A stretch of DNA of 64,000 nucleotides from Microcebus murinus (taxonomy: Eukaryota > Chordata > Mammalia > Primates > Cheirogaleidae), in the NCBI RefSeq assembly GCF_040939455.1, contig NC_134106.1:90155001-90219000 (forward strand), given 5' to 3'. The notes beneath the pieces were generated by a model. That model ran no database searches. It saw only the letters and a list, made by a program, of their open reading frames with translations, and had not been told where the DNA came from. Both the position numbers and the translations under genes were made by a program. Shown piece after piece: positions 24,681 through 36,645 of the stretch. Each line of letters opens with the position of its first letter. The first letter of the stretch is position 1.

Positions 24681-25833
24681 ACTCTAATCAAATCTTAGCT
24701 GTTTATTCACTGCGTTGGTCCTTTCTTGTGGAAGGAACAAGTGCCAGGCATTTTCAGTCAGCCTTATTGTTAACATCCATAACTGTAATGATTAATCTCA
24801 ACAACCAGACAGAGGAAAAGAAAGGCAGTCAGATTTTTAAAGAACTTGAAGATGGCAGACAAAAAATAAATAAATTTAAAATCTAGGTTGGCAGTTCCCA
24901 ATCATACCTTAAGAATTATCTTTGGCTCAACATTTGAGCAAATTAACAATGGCTAACTTAATATATTGATATAGTTTGGATATTTGTCCCCTCCAAATCT
25001 TATGTTTAGATAATGGGCATAGTAATCTGGTTTCAGATGTCTTTCCATGTGTCTCCTGCTTTGCCTTTAACCAATGTGAAAAGTGTTTAATTTTCCTGCT
25101 TTTTAATATAATTATATCCCCATACTATGATGCTATACTAATATAACATCAATTTGAAAACAGAAATCATAAAATATTCAGGAGACTCAGAGTTAAATCC
25201 CTAATAGGCTTAACCACAGAAGGATCTTTCATTACGTGATCACATGAAATTGGGCCAGTGACAGATTATGCAGTAAATACTATCCAGGAAAATATTCATC
25301 TATCTCTTCATTTTACATACAACATTCTGTGTGACTGCATACTCTGTTATATGATCTCATTCTGAAAGACAGTATTATGAATACATACAAGAAAAGGGTT
25401 ATAGCTAAGTCAAAAGTGACAAAACTCTTGACTTTTAAGGTAGATGCTTCACGGGATAGAATAAATATATAACATAATGTATGTGATTATACACCACTAT
25501 ACCTTTATCCCAAATAGTGGTTAGAATATACACTGAAAGAAGTGAAAATAAATCCCAACCCCTCTCTCCCTGCTCTACTCTATAATTCCCCATAAGGTGA
25601 TGGGAAATCTCCAATAAGGCACAAATTCAACCCTAATGTAAGCCAATGCTTTATATGACAACCGACAAAAGAAATATCTCCTAAAATGAAAAGCTGCACC
25701 CAGAAACAGAACTTAAGTTCATCAAAACTTACAATTTGTAAAAGAGGATTTTCAATGAAATAAAAATCATCTAATTCACTCAATTAAAAAGAATTATTTA
25801 TAAAACAGATGAGTAAAATTGAACTAAAGCTTT
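24681..25833. other. Intron 4 stretch with a small MaLR LTR fragment
   Basis: 24966-25012 ('gatatagtttggatatttgt', 'cccctccaaatcttatgtt') is the 5' end of an MST/THE-type LTR. The remainder is AT-rich with nothing recognised. Confidence 0.5.
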
Positions 25834-25849
25834 AAAAAAAGCAAACTAG

Positions 25850-26438
25850 TGATCTAGCATCGCTTATATTTTCCTGGATTGAGCTTGAGCCCATCATCCG
25901 AAGTGAGGTAACACAAGATTGGAAGAATAGGCTCCACATGTACTCGCCATCAAATTGGTACTGACTGATTAACACTATGGTGCTCACATGACAGTAACAT
26001 TCTCCAGGGATTGGGTTGGGGTTGAGGGTAAACTCACAGCAAAGGACACAGTGAGCATTCTAGAGGGGAAGGGTATACCTCTAACCCTTGCTAGGGAGAG
26101 GCAAAGATATAAAATGTAATCAAAATGTTTGTAGTCTCATAATTTCCTGAAATAAAAAAAAAAGAATATTAAACAGAAAGTTTCCTAAAAGGTACAAAAC
26201 TTTAATCCTGGTTTAAGGAAAAAGCTATTAAAAACAGAAGATTAGAAATAAAAATCCCTATCGTAAAGCATAAAAGTATTCAGAATATAATCTCTGAAAT
26301 GCAAAAAGAATAATATGATTTCAATAGATAATTGGAAATTAATTTGTATTCTAAGCAATTGTAACTGCATAATTATATTTAAACAATGAAATTCAAGTGA
26401 ATCATGCAGAAATTAAAGTTAATAACTGGTATGGGAAA
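25850..26438 (+). mobile_element. Truncated L1 with candidate 3' transduction
   Basis: 25850-26162 is the last ~310 bp of an L1 (ORF2 end and 3' UTR to 'cctgaaataaaaaa'). A non-L1 segment of about 273 bp follows (26163-26435), then a second A run. The whole unit is flanked by an identical 16-bp direct repeat, AAAAAAAGCAAACTAG, at 25834-25849 and 26439-26454. The duplication encloses the extra segment, so L1 and tail sequence arrived together. The same L1 subfamily occurs at 31659-32610. Confidence 0.85.
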
Positions 26439-26454
26439 AAAAAAAGCAAACTAG

Positions 26455-26876
26455 AATTTCTACCCAAGCCACCCCATTTTGTGATATTGTAATACTGTTT
26501 TCTAGAGTGCATGACAATGTCTGTATTTTTCAGTCTTCAGAGAAATGACATTTGCACCTGTTTCACAATGATTTTAAATCAAGGCCTGGATTTATTAAAT
26601 GCTCATATCAGTGCACAAAACTACATAATGCAGAAATCTGGGTTTGGTCCTTCAGGAAGCACTATTTTCTAAACAGTTACAGAGGGAAAAATGTACTATA
26701 TTTTAAAGACCTTTGGAGAAGATAATTCTCATGGTAGTATAAGTATTTATTTAACAGTGCTTGTAGTCAGGAAATAGTTCCTGACCTAAATCCTCCATGG
26801 TACAATTTGAATTCATTTTCTCTTTTTCTGACCTCAAATAAGTTGTAGATCAGGTTATATCATAATATTTCACATA
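26455..26876. other. Intron 4 stretch, nothing recognised
   Basis: AT-rich, no element or gene seen. Confidence 0.5.
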
Positions 26877-27225
26877 CAGTCATGTACTACATAATGATGT
26901 TTCCATCAGCAATGGACTGGCATTATATGATGGTGATCCCATAAAATTATAATGAAGCTTTTATACTGCATTTTTACTATACATTTTCTATGTTTAGATA
27001 TACAAATATTTACCATTGTGTTACAATTGCCTGCTGTATTCAGTACAGTAACATGCTATACAGGTTTATAGCCTAGGATCAACAGGCTATACCACATAGC
27101 CTTGGTTTATAGTAGGCTGTACCATCTAGGTTTGTGTAAGTACACTCTATGGTGATAGCACACAACAAAATTGCCTATGAACGCATTCTCAGTATGTATC
27201 CCCACTGTTATGTGGCACAAGACTG
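26877..27225. mobile_element. Tigger-type DNA transposon (non-autonomous)
   Basis: Inverted ends CAGTCATGTACTACATAA and, from the right, CAGTCTTGTGCCACATAA, with TA on both sides (26875-26876 and 27226-27227). The interior matches the Tigger-family text 'accatctaggtttgtgtaagt' and 'gctatacaggtttatagcct'. Old primate-shared class; no ORF. Confidence 0.85.
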
Positions 27226-27227
27226 TA

Positions 27228-27887
27228 TCTGAAAACCCTTATTAGTGTCTCCTTTTCCAAGTTACTGCATTGTAGAACTATGAACCAAATAACAGTCATG
27301 TACTGTGTTCAGTTTTATGATTTTTATATGCTATATATCATAGCCCAAGAGATGGATCTCAAAAATTACTTATCTATAATTTTTACCAAGAACTGCTCCT
27401 CTCCCTAATATAATCTACTCTTCCTCAAAAAGAATTATCTATATTCAGAACAAACCTCAAAATTTCAGAAAAGGAAATTTATAAGAGATGGGAGCAAGAC
27501 ACAATGCTTATAAAATTCTATGTAGACACCGCTTCTTTCCCTAAAATAAGGGATCATTTAATGAAATATATCTCTCAACACCTCTGGGACACAGCTGAAA
27601 TTGCAATATAATATCATAAAATCTGCAGCTGTGTTACTGCTCTTAATAGTCCATGCTGCTTCCTTAGACCACAGGAAGCCAAAACACATAGTTTCAGAAC
27701 CGAATTTACCTTTACAGGAATTGGCCAAAGCAGCAGAGCAGTTATGATAGATCACGCATCAAAAGAGTTATCAAAAAGATCATATACACCCTTAGTAATT
27801 TTCTATTCAATTTGCTCACTCCAGAAATACTGTTTCTAAATATAAAATCTTTTTTTCAGGAATAAAAACCGCGGGATACGCAAAAAT
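27228..27887. other. Intron 4 stretch, nothing recognised
   Basis: No repeat or gene recognised. Confidence 0.5.
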
Positions 27888-28235
27888 GTCTTAGTAAGTT
27901 TTAAGTTCTGGTGACCCGAAAAACAAACATTATTTCTCACAGTTCTGAAGACCGGGAAGATCAAGATGAAGGTGCAGGCAGATTCAGCGTCTAATGAGGG
28001 CACTCTTCCTGGTTTACAGATGGCCATCTTCTTGCCGTACTCTCACATGGCACACAGAGACATTATCTCTCTCATGTCTCCTCTTACAAAAGCATTAATC
28101 CTATCCACAATGGCTCTGTTCTCATAATCTAATATCCCATAAAGGCCCCACCTCTAAATACCATCACATTAAGGATTGGGTCTTCAACTTATGAATCAGG
28201 GAGGTAGGAGGACACATTCAGTCCGTAATAGCAAA
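27888..28235 (-). mobile_element. MLT1-type LTR relic next to RAB28 exon 4
   Basis: Reverse-complement MLT1 text ('ttatttctcacagttctgaag', 'ctcttcctggtttacagatggcc', 'ggccccacctctaaatacc'). It ends 38 bp from the exon 4 donor. Non-coding. Confidence 0.75.
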
Positions 28236-28273
28236 TAAAGTTTACTATACATAAATAAGCAGGAACAACTTAC

Positions 28274-28403
28274 TTTTATTTCCAACCAAGGCAACCAGTG
28301 GTTGAGCTTCTGACTCCTCGCTCACTTTCTTCACCACAGTATACCAATCTTCTAAATTCTCAAAGCTTTGATGATTTGTAATATCATATACCAAGAGGAT
28401 TCC
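28274..28403 (-). CDS. RAB28: RAB28 coding exon 4 (residues 88-130)
   Basis: The exon is 130 bp with acceptor tgtgacag|GGA and donor AAAA|gtaagt, a perfect donor consensus. It encodes 43 codons starting [20 protein letters not shown], continuing through a helix ([15 protein letters not shown]) and ending LVALVGNK, plus the first base of codon 131. GNK at 128-130 is the first half of the guanine-specificity NKxD motif; the aspartate must come from exon 5, outside the window. Differences from my memory of the human protein are Ile89, His98 and Ala120. The frame is open and in phase with exon 3. An MLT1-type LTR starts only 38 bp beyond the donor, inside intron 4. Confidence 0.97.
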
Positions 28404-29394
28404 CTGTCACAAAAGAATTACAAAATATTTGTGAAGTGCTACTTGGGGAAAAAAAGAATACTCCTAAGTAATGCTTCAGATATGTCAAATTGAGTATAAA
28501 ATTATAAATTGAATGTTTTATATACAAATTGATTTCAATTTAGTTTCTAGCAGATAAATAATACTAAAAGTTTTTATTCAAGATAAATCCAGCAATGAGG
28601 ATGCAATGCAAGCTGAAATATAATTTTATCAAAACTATAAGTGGTTTCCCAATAAGATATCTGGAATATGTTTGGTAAGTTACAGTAAATATAAGAAAAT
28701 CATATCACATAAGTTGAAAAGGCTGAAAGGCTTACAAACCTGCCTCTCACTTTCATGATGTCAAACATTTAAACTTTTCAATAAATAACCATCTGCTGCT
28801 ATTCTTTTTAAATGTTTTCAAAAATGGATATTCCATGATATCCCTTGATAGTCAATTGTAGTATTTAACACAGTTTTCTTTAAATGAAATGTCGATTTCC
28901 TCTTTTAGTCCTCTGTGCATTTGGAGAAAAACTTGAGAGTATCCTTTTTATAATAACCCTTCATATACTTGAAGATAGTTAAGTAACTCCTTTACAGTCT
29001 CCTTTCCAGAGTAAACAAACTCAGTTCCTTATGCTTTCCTCAAAGGGCCTATTTTCTGTCCCTTTAATCACAGTTGTTGATTCTTCCCAGGACACACTAC
29101 ATATAGTTTCTTGACATCCTCTTTAAAATGAGCAATGTAAAACTGGACATAATACTGTAATAAGAGTCTGAGCAAAGCCAAATATAATAGAGAGATTGCT
29201 TCCTGCCTCTTATATATCATATTCCTTTTAATTTATCCCATTATTTTGTATGGGAAGGATGAAGAATGCATACACACACAAAAATAACAGTACCACATTC
29301 TTGATTCTCATCCAGTTTGTAGTCAAAAACTTAATACAAAGCTCTACATGTAAGTCTGGACCCTAATGGCACTTATGTCTACTTTTCAGATTAT
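28404..29394. other. Intron 3 start, with a CR1/L3-like fragment
   Basis: 28404-28934 shows nothing recognised. 28935-29215 read on the minus strand resembles the CR1/L3 RT end ('gaggaaagcataaggaactgag', 'tttgtttactctggaaagg', and a region for 'ccagttttacattgctcat'). The orientation is minus. The family call is tentative. Confidence 0.45.
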
Positions 29395-29725
29395 AAAAAT
29401 AAAAATCAACTACTTTTTTGCACCTACTATGTACAAGAAATATGTCTAGGTCTTTTCATTTGTGCTTATAACAATCATGAAAGGTTGGTATTATTATTCC
29501 CATTTTACTAATAAAACAGAGGTTAAAATAACCAAAGTTACACAAATAGGTAAGTGATGAAGCCAGGATTTGAATCAAAGACTAAATGAATAAAAACACT
29601 TTGTAACTATACTCCAAGCATTGTGCTGGATGCTAGGAACATAAGTTCCAAGCCTCAAGGAACTCACAGTCTTGCAGCAAAACCAGACAAGTATTTAAGA
29701 CCATAGTCACGGCCAGTGATATGCC
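29395..29725 (+). mobile_element. MIR SINE and adjacent ancient fragment
   Basis: 29395-29580 is MIR ('ctactatgtacaagaaatatgt', 'cattttactaataaaacagagg', 'agccaggatttgaatc'). 29605-29725 has the old repeat text 'gcattgtgctggatgctaggaac' and 'caaggaactcacagtc'. Confidence 0.7.
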
Positions 29726-30719
29726 AGTAAATATTAATTGACTGGCTTGGGATTCAGGGCACATTGGGGTAGGGTGGGAGTATTATTTGTTACATTTGCC
29801 AATTTGCATGGTTTGAATACTGCCCTGTGGCCATTTTTAAGCTATCAGTATGACATCACTGAACATGGAGTTAGTTAAGACACCATTATATAACATTTCT
29901 ACCAGACAGATATACATGTAAAAAACCTCAAGAGCATAGATAACAGAAATATATACCAAAATAATTGGTAAATGCTATCTTTTGAACATATATCTTTGTT
30001 TCAATATAATTTATGATTATTTTTATGCAAAATCACTTGTCAAGTTCATTTTGGTACCTTGGACATCTATTATTAATAATATTTCTGTCTCCCATGATGC
30101 TTTGAAATACTATCCAACATAGAATTACCTAAAATAATAAGAATAATATCACTTTTTTTTATTAAGAATAAAGCCCCAAAACTGACCTCTGAAAAAGCCT
30201 AATCTTCAATCTACTGACCCCATCTCCAGTTGCCAGGAGTGATACTAGGTATATATTGTTTGTTGAAAAGAGCCCTACCCTGGAATTCAAGTCACTATTG
30301 GATGCCAGTCCTGGCCCCACCATCTACTGATCTTGGGCAACGCTCCTGTTATTTCACTTTCAAAATAATGGACATGCCTATGTGGTAAAATGAAATAATA
30401 AAAATAGACTTATTTTTAAATTAATATACAAACAATTGCAGGGGCTTTTTTGTTGTTGTTATTATTCTGAGTGAATGAGAATTACATATTTTGGCAACTT
30501 TGAGATCGGCTTTAAACTCATAAATAGAGCCTAGACCTACGATTCTTAAACTTTAATATTTTTGGAACCCTGCTGATTAACATGCAAAAATCTTCATCCC
30601 AACACAGGATAATATCTAAATATGAGAAACTATATGCAAATAAAACATGGCCACCATCTATTGATAATCAGTATTAGACCAAAGATATGAAACAAATTAA
30701 AAACTACTGATCTAGACCA
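29726..30719. other. Intron 3 stretch, nothing recognised
   Basis: AT-rich, no element or gene recognised. Confidence 0.5.
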
Positions 30720-30937
30720 CAGGTCGTAAAATATGGCCCACAGGTCAAATCTGGCTCACAGCTTGTATTTATAAACTTTTATTGAAACATGGTCACACTC
30801 ATTTGTTTAAGTATTATCAGCGGCTGCTTTTATGCTATAACTGCAGAGTTGAATAGTTGCAACAGAGACAGTATGACCTGAGAAGCTTAAAATTATTTGC
30901 TATCTAGCTCTTTTTAGGAAAACTCTGCTAATCCCTG
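30720..30937. mobile_element. Charlie-like hAT non-autonomous DNA transposon
   Basis: Interior text 'ggcccacaggtcaaatctggc' and 'gcagagttgaatagttgcaacagagac' is typical of an old hAT-Charlie MER element. Direct repeats ATCTAGACCA flank it (30710-30719 and 30938-30947). hAT elements duplicate 8 bp, so two of the ten bases are chance. Confidence 0.75.
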
Positions 30938-31607
30938 ATCTAGACCAGTATGTCCCAATATTTTTCAGTCAGTGATTCCTATGAATCTTTCAGGATTCAT
31001 AAAAAAGATAGAAGGAAAAACTCCTATTCACTCATCTAGCTATCCACTAACCCAAACATCTCTGTGTTCATATTCTCAGTACTGTTTAGTGTAAAAACTA
31101 TTATTTTGTCTTTGCTCTTACCATCACAAATAGTACCAGTTTTGATCTCTACCACTGTGGTGAAAATCTGAGAAGGAAAATGAGAAAACCAAAAATATTA
31201 AAATATAAAAGGAATTTCAGGACTTTCGGTTTCAGCCTTGACTGCTGAAAGCTTGCAAGTCATCACCCTTGTCCTTACAATAAGAAAAAGTCTGAATAAA
31301 CTGAAAATGAAGGACTTTCTTGGACTCAGCAGGGAACTGAGATTGCAGGGCAAATCGCCACCCTGAAATGTGTAGAGACAGGCAAACCCAGAGAGTTATA
31401 GCCAAGATCTGTTTCCCTGGAGCAGCAGCCACTAGAGGTAGTAAATGATAGGAACATCTAAATGGTATTTTAACCAATTGCTGGAGGCTGTCTGTGGTCT
31501 ACCTTAAGAGTGAGAAACTCCTAGGAGCCCAACAGTCTTAGGGGCAACCCCACATTTTTATGGGCTTTGTCTTCAGAAACTCCACCATATCCTCATGGTA
31601 AAGGATC

Positions 31608-31654
31608 AAGAAAGATCCCCTCAAAAAAAAAAAAAAAGAAAGAAAGATCCCCTC
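31608..31654. repeat. 15-bp direct repeat around a bare A-run
   Basis: AAGAAAGATCCCCTC occurs at 31608-31622 and 31640-31654, separated by A15GA. The right copy overlaps the target duplication of the L1 that follows. Confidence 0.9.
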
Positions 31655-31658
31655 ATGA

Positions 31659-32775
31659 TCTGATCAAATTAAAAATCTTCTGCACAGCCAAGGAAACTAT
31701 CATTAGAGCAAACAGACAACCTACAGAATGGGAGAAAATATTTGCTCTCTACACTTCTGATAAAGGTCCGATAAGAATCTATCTAGAACTCAAAAGATTT
31801 AACAAGAAAAAATCAAACAACCCCATCAAGAAATGGGCAACAGAAATGAATAGAAACTTTTCCAAAGAAGACAGAATAATGGCCAGCAAAGATATACAAA
31901 AATGCTCAACATCTCTAATCATCAGAGAAATGTAAATCAAAACCACAATGAGATATCACCTAACTCCAGTGAGATTGGCCTCTATCAAAAAATCCCAAAA
32001 CAACAAATGCTGACAAGGAAGTGGAGAGACAGGAACACCCTTACACTGCTGGTGGTACTGCAAATTAGTGCAACCTTTGTGGAAAAGAAGTCAAAGAGCT
32101 AAAAATAGAAATACCATTCAATCCAGCAATAGCATTATTAGGCATCTACCCAAAAGAGCATAAGACATTCTATAACAAAGACATCTTTATCCGAATGTTT
32201 ATGGCAGCACAATTCACTATTGCAAGAAAGTGGAAACAACCCAAATGCCCATCAATTCATGAGTGGATTATTAAAATTTGGTATATGTTTACAATAGAAT
32301 ATTACTCAATTCTAAGAAATGACAGTGAGCTAGCACCGCTTATATTATCCTGGATTGAGCTTAAGCCCATTATCCAAAGTGAGGTGACACAAGATCGGAA
32401 GAATGGGCTCCACGTGCACTCACCATCAAATTGGTACTGACTGATTAACACTATGGTGCTCAAATGGTGGTGGATTCAGGAGTTGGGGGTAGACCCACAT
32501 CTGAGGGATGTGGTGAGCATTGTGGAGGGGAAGGGCACACCTTTAACACTTCATAGGGAGAGGCAAAGATATAAAATGCAACCAAAATGTTTGTACTCTT
32601 ATATTTTCTTGAAATAATAGAAAAAAGAAGGCAGACATTTAGGCAGTCTGATGTCTGATGTTAATAAATATTAGTCAATTAATTTGATTTCACTAAAATT
32701 GGTTAATTCAGTAAGGGAAGAAATCTACAGTTTTTGGTCAAAAACAAAACAAAATAAAAACCAATAGAAAAAAAA
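31659..32775 (+). mobile_element. Truncated L1 with candidate 3' transduction
   Basis: 31659-32610 is the L1 ORF2 C-terminal region ([17 protein letters not shown], and a final VHSPSNWY before the stop near 32440) and its 3' UTR to 'cttgaaataa'. Then about 165 bp of non-L1 sequence runs to an A-rich tail at 32775. A 12-bp repeat ATCCCCTCATGA flanks the whole unit (31647-31658 and 32776-32787). ORF2 is broken by frameshifts. It lies inside an old L1M leader. Confidence 0.85.
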
Positions 32776-34149
32776 ATCCCCTCATGACTCTGGCATGAAG
32801 AGGGAGAAGGTAACCATTGTGAAATATACCCATAGCATTATCCATAAAAAAGGCATACTCTCCAAAAGAAAAGGCTTAATTAGAACCTTACAGGGTATGA
32901 GGTAAGGGAAGTTCCCAATTCCAGCCCCCTCTAGCCATTCTGTCTCATCTAAGTGGGAGAAGCAAAGAAACACTTGTGAATCAAAGCCCAGAGACAAAGG
33001 TCCACTAAAAGACTGAGACTTTATAATAAGAATATAGAATCTTTACCCTCCCCCATACTTTACCACAATGCCAACAGGTTACCAGTATAATAGCAGTGGA
33101 TTATGGCTGAAAGAGCTGCAAGACACAGACTTCAGCTATGGAGGAGTTCTTTAAGATATCCAAAAAGAACTGGGAGAAAACAACAAGGACACTAGAGGAA
33201 TCTGATACCTGTTGGTACCTACAGCTATAGTAAACATTAAATGCAGAGTATTTCTGGCCAAATCAACATAAAACCTCACATTCCAGGCCTATTTATGTGA
33301 ATTCTTATTATTCAAAACATCATGTCCAGCTTTCAATATAAGATTATGAAGCATTCCAAAAGGCAGTTTGAAGAGAAAAAGCCAGTATCAGAACCAGACT
33401 CAGATATGATATAGACTACAATTACTAGACAAGCAATTTAAAATAACTATGATTAATATGTTAAGATTCTAAATGAAAAGGTAGACAACATACAACCAAC
33501 AGGTGGGTAATGTAAGCAGAGAGATAGAAATACTAAGGAATAATAAAAGGGAATGGTAAATATCAAAAACATTATAATAGAAATAAAGAATGTCATTGGA
33601 CACAGCCTAGGAAAGAATCAGTGGGCTTAAAGATAGAACTATAAAAACTTCCAAAACTTAAATGTTCAAAAAAAAAAATGAATAAAACTGAACAGGACAT
33701 CAAAGAAAAGTGTGACAATCCCAACCCTAAGTGGACTATCACACAGATAACTAGAATACAAGAAGAACAGAAAGTTCAGCTTAAGAAATATCTGTAGTGA
33801 TATTTGCCAAGAAATTATTAAAATTAATTACAGACACCAAGCCACATATCCATGAATTTCAGAGAATACCAACTAGGATAAATACCAAAATTTATCTTTT
33901 TGCATATTCAAACTGCACAAAAGACAATTAAAAAATCTTGAAAGAAACCAAAGGAGGGGAAAAAACACCTTATCTATAAATGAACAAGGATAAGAATTAC
34001 AAAAAAATTCTCATCAAATAAGAAGAGGATAAGGTGAAATATTAAAGTGTTGACAGAAAGAAAAAAAAAAACTGACCTAGAATTTTATATCCAGCAAAAC
34101 TATCAGAAGTAAATGAGAAATAAAGACTCTCATAAAAAACAAAAACTGA

Positions 34150-34489
34150 GCCGGGCGCGGTGGCTCACGCCTGTAATCCTAGCACTCTGGGAGGCTGAGG
34201 CGGGCGGATTGCTCGAGGTCAGGAGTTCGAAACCAGCCTGAGCAAGAGCAAGACCCCGTCTCTACTATAAAGAGAAAGAAATTAATTGGCCAACTAATAT
34301 ATATATATATAAAAAAATTAGCCGGGCATGGTGGCGCATGCCTGTAGTCCCAGCTACTCGGGAGGCTGAGGCAGGAGGATTGCTTGAGCCCAGGAGTTTG
34401 AGATTGCTGTGAGCTAGGCTGACGACACGGCACTCACTCTAGCTGGTCAACAAGTGAGACTCTGTCTCAAAAAAAAAAAAAAAAAAAAA
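34150..34489 (+). mobile_element. Young Alu (strepsirrhine type)
   Basis: Full-length, close to consensus, with many intact CpG sites ('gccgggcgcggtggctcacgc'). It has the A-rich/TA middle and a ~24-base poly-A. The 9-bp flank AAAAACTGA is duplicated (34141-34149 and 34490-34498). Confidence 0.95.
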
Positions 34490-34649
34490 AAAAACTGAAG
34501 AAATTTATCACCAGGAAATCTGCTCTAGAAGAAATATGTAATAGTAAAAGAGATTTTTCAGGGAAAAGGAAAATGATATGGGTCAGAAACTAAGTTGTAC
34601 ATGGGAAGAAAAAACAAATAACCAAAGCAAACATGAGCAAAAAACAAAA

Positions 34650-36265
34650 CAAAAAACAAATCTGAGGGATCACGCTACCTGATTTCAAACTATACTACAA
34701 GCTATAGTAACTACAGCAGTATGGTACTTGCAAAAAAACTGACACATCAATCAACATGTACACTCAATAGATTTTTGACAAAGGTGCCTAGAATACACAA
34801 TGGGAAAAGCATAGTCTGTTCCATAAATGTTTTTAGAAAAACTAGATATCTACATGCAGAAGAAAATGGACCCTTATCTCATACCATATACAAATATCAT
34901 CTCAAAATGGTTTAAAGACTTAAACATAAGACCAAAAACTATAAAACCACTAGAAGAAAACATAGGGGGAAAACCAAACAACATTGGTCTGGGCAATAAT
35001 TTTTTGGATTTGACCTCAAAAGCATAGGCAACAAAGGCAAAAATAACAAATGGGATTGCATAAAACTAAAAAGCTTTTGTATAACAAAGGAAACAATTAA
35101 CAGTGTACAAAGATAAACTAAGGATTAGGAGAAATTATTTGCAAGCCATACATCCAGTAAGGGATTAATATCAAAAATATACATTGAGCTCAAACAACTC
35201 AATAGCTAGAAAACAAAAAATCCAATTTAAAAATGGGCAAGATTTTGAACACCATAGTTTTAGGCTAAAAAGAAAAAAATAAAATAAAATAAAATAAAAT
35301 AAAAATGGGCAAGAGACCTGAATAGACATTTCTCAGAAGACATACAGCCAACAGATACATAAAAAAATGATCAACATCATTAATCATCAGAGAAATGCAT
35401 ATTAAAATCACAATGAGATATTTTCTCATACCTTTCAGAATGACTATTATCAAAAAGATAAAAGATAAACACGGGACACAATGTGAAGAAAAGGGAAGGC
35501 TTTTACATTATTGGTGGAAATGTAAATTAGTACATTAAGGAAAACTATATGGAGGTTCCTTTAAAAACTAAAAATAGAATTACCATATGATCCAGCAATC
35601 CCACTTCTGGATATTCACCCAAAAGATCTGAAATCAGTTTGTCCAAGATCTGTCTGCCCTCCCATGTTTATTGAGGCACTATTCACAATAGACAAGTTAT
35701 GGAATCAATCTAGGTGTCTATTAATGGATGAACAGATAAACAAAATGTGGCACATAAACACAAAGGAATGTTTTCAGCCTTACAAAAGGGAAATTCTGTC
35801 ATTTGTGACAACATGGATGGAATTTGGGAACATTATGCTAAGTGAAATAGGCACTAAAAGATAAATACCATATGTTCTCACATACATATGCAATCTAAAG
35901 CAATCAAACTCATACAAGCAGAGAGTAGAATGGAGGTTACAGAGGCTGGGGGAGGGAGGCAGAGATGGGGAGATAATAATCAAAAGGTACAAAATCTAAG
36001 ACAAGAGAAATAAAGGTTTTTTGGGTTTCTTACATCTGTTGCAGAACATGGTGAATATAGTTAATAATGGCACAATGTACATTTCCAAACTGCTAAAAGA
36101 GTGAATTTCAAATGTTCTCAACATACACAAAAATAAGTGTTTGAAGTAGAGAGTATGTAAATTAGCCTGAATTAATTATTCCACACTGAATTCATAAATC
36201 ATAACTTCACTTTGTATCCCATAAATACAACTATAAATTATCTATTGACAATAAAATAAAAACAT
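34650..36265 (+). mobile_element. L1MA-like ORF2 3' part and 3' end
   Basis: ORF2 text from 'cacgctacctgatttcaaac' through 'tacaacatggatgg'-type sequence to a 3' end near 36265 ('gacaataaaataaaaacat'). Translatable pieces (for example 34827-35027) are interrupted. Apparently inserted in the older L1M. Confidence 0.75.
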
Positions 36266-36474
36266 AGAAGCACACAGAATGTAAAAAGACAGAAAGAGCA
36301 TTAGAGAAGGAATAAATGAGAGTAAAATTTTTTTTGTTGTTAATTGATCTAAAATGGAACTGTTTAAAGAAATAATAGCAACAATGCATTGGATGATTAT
36401 AGCATATAGATAAGTGATATGAATAACAGCAGTGTCATAAGGGACAGAAAGAATGAATTAAGAATACGCTGAGC

Positions 36475-36645
36475 AAAAATTAGCCAAGCATGGTGGCGCG
36501 TGCCTATAGTCCCAGCTACTCAGGAGGCTGAGGCAGTAAGATCGCTTGAGCCCAGGAGTTTGAGGTTTCTGTGAGCTAGGTCCATGCCACGGCACTCTAG
36601 CCTAGGCAACAGAGTGAGATTCTGATTAAAAAAAAAAAAAAAAAA
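36475..36645 (+). mobile_element. 5'-truncated Alu (right arm)
   Basis: Right arm only, with poly-A. A 15-bp target duplication with two mismatches flanks it (36460-36474 AAGAATACGCTGAGC and 36646-36660), so the truncation happened at insertion. Confidence 0.9.

Noticed and set aside
24219..24687. Overlapping open frames of 72-87 codons in the GC-rich block
   Set aside because: Open on both strands at once, no domain, explained by composition.
1..28273. RAB28 exon 5 (continuation after GNK with IDL)
   Set aside because: I looked on the minus strand for the expected continuation and found no match; the exon is assumed to lie outside the window.
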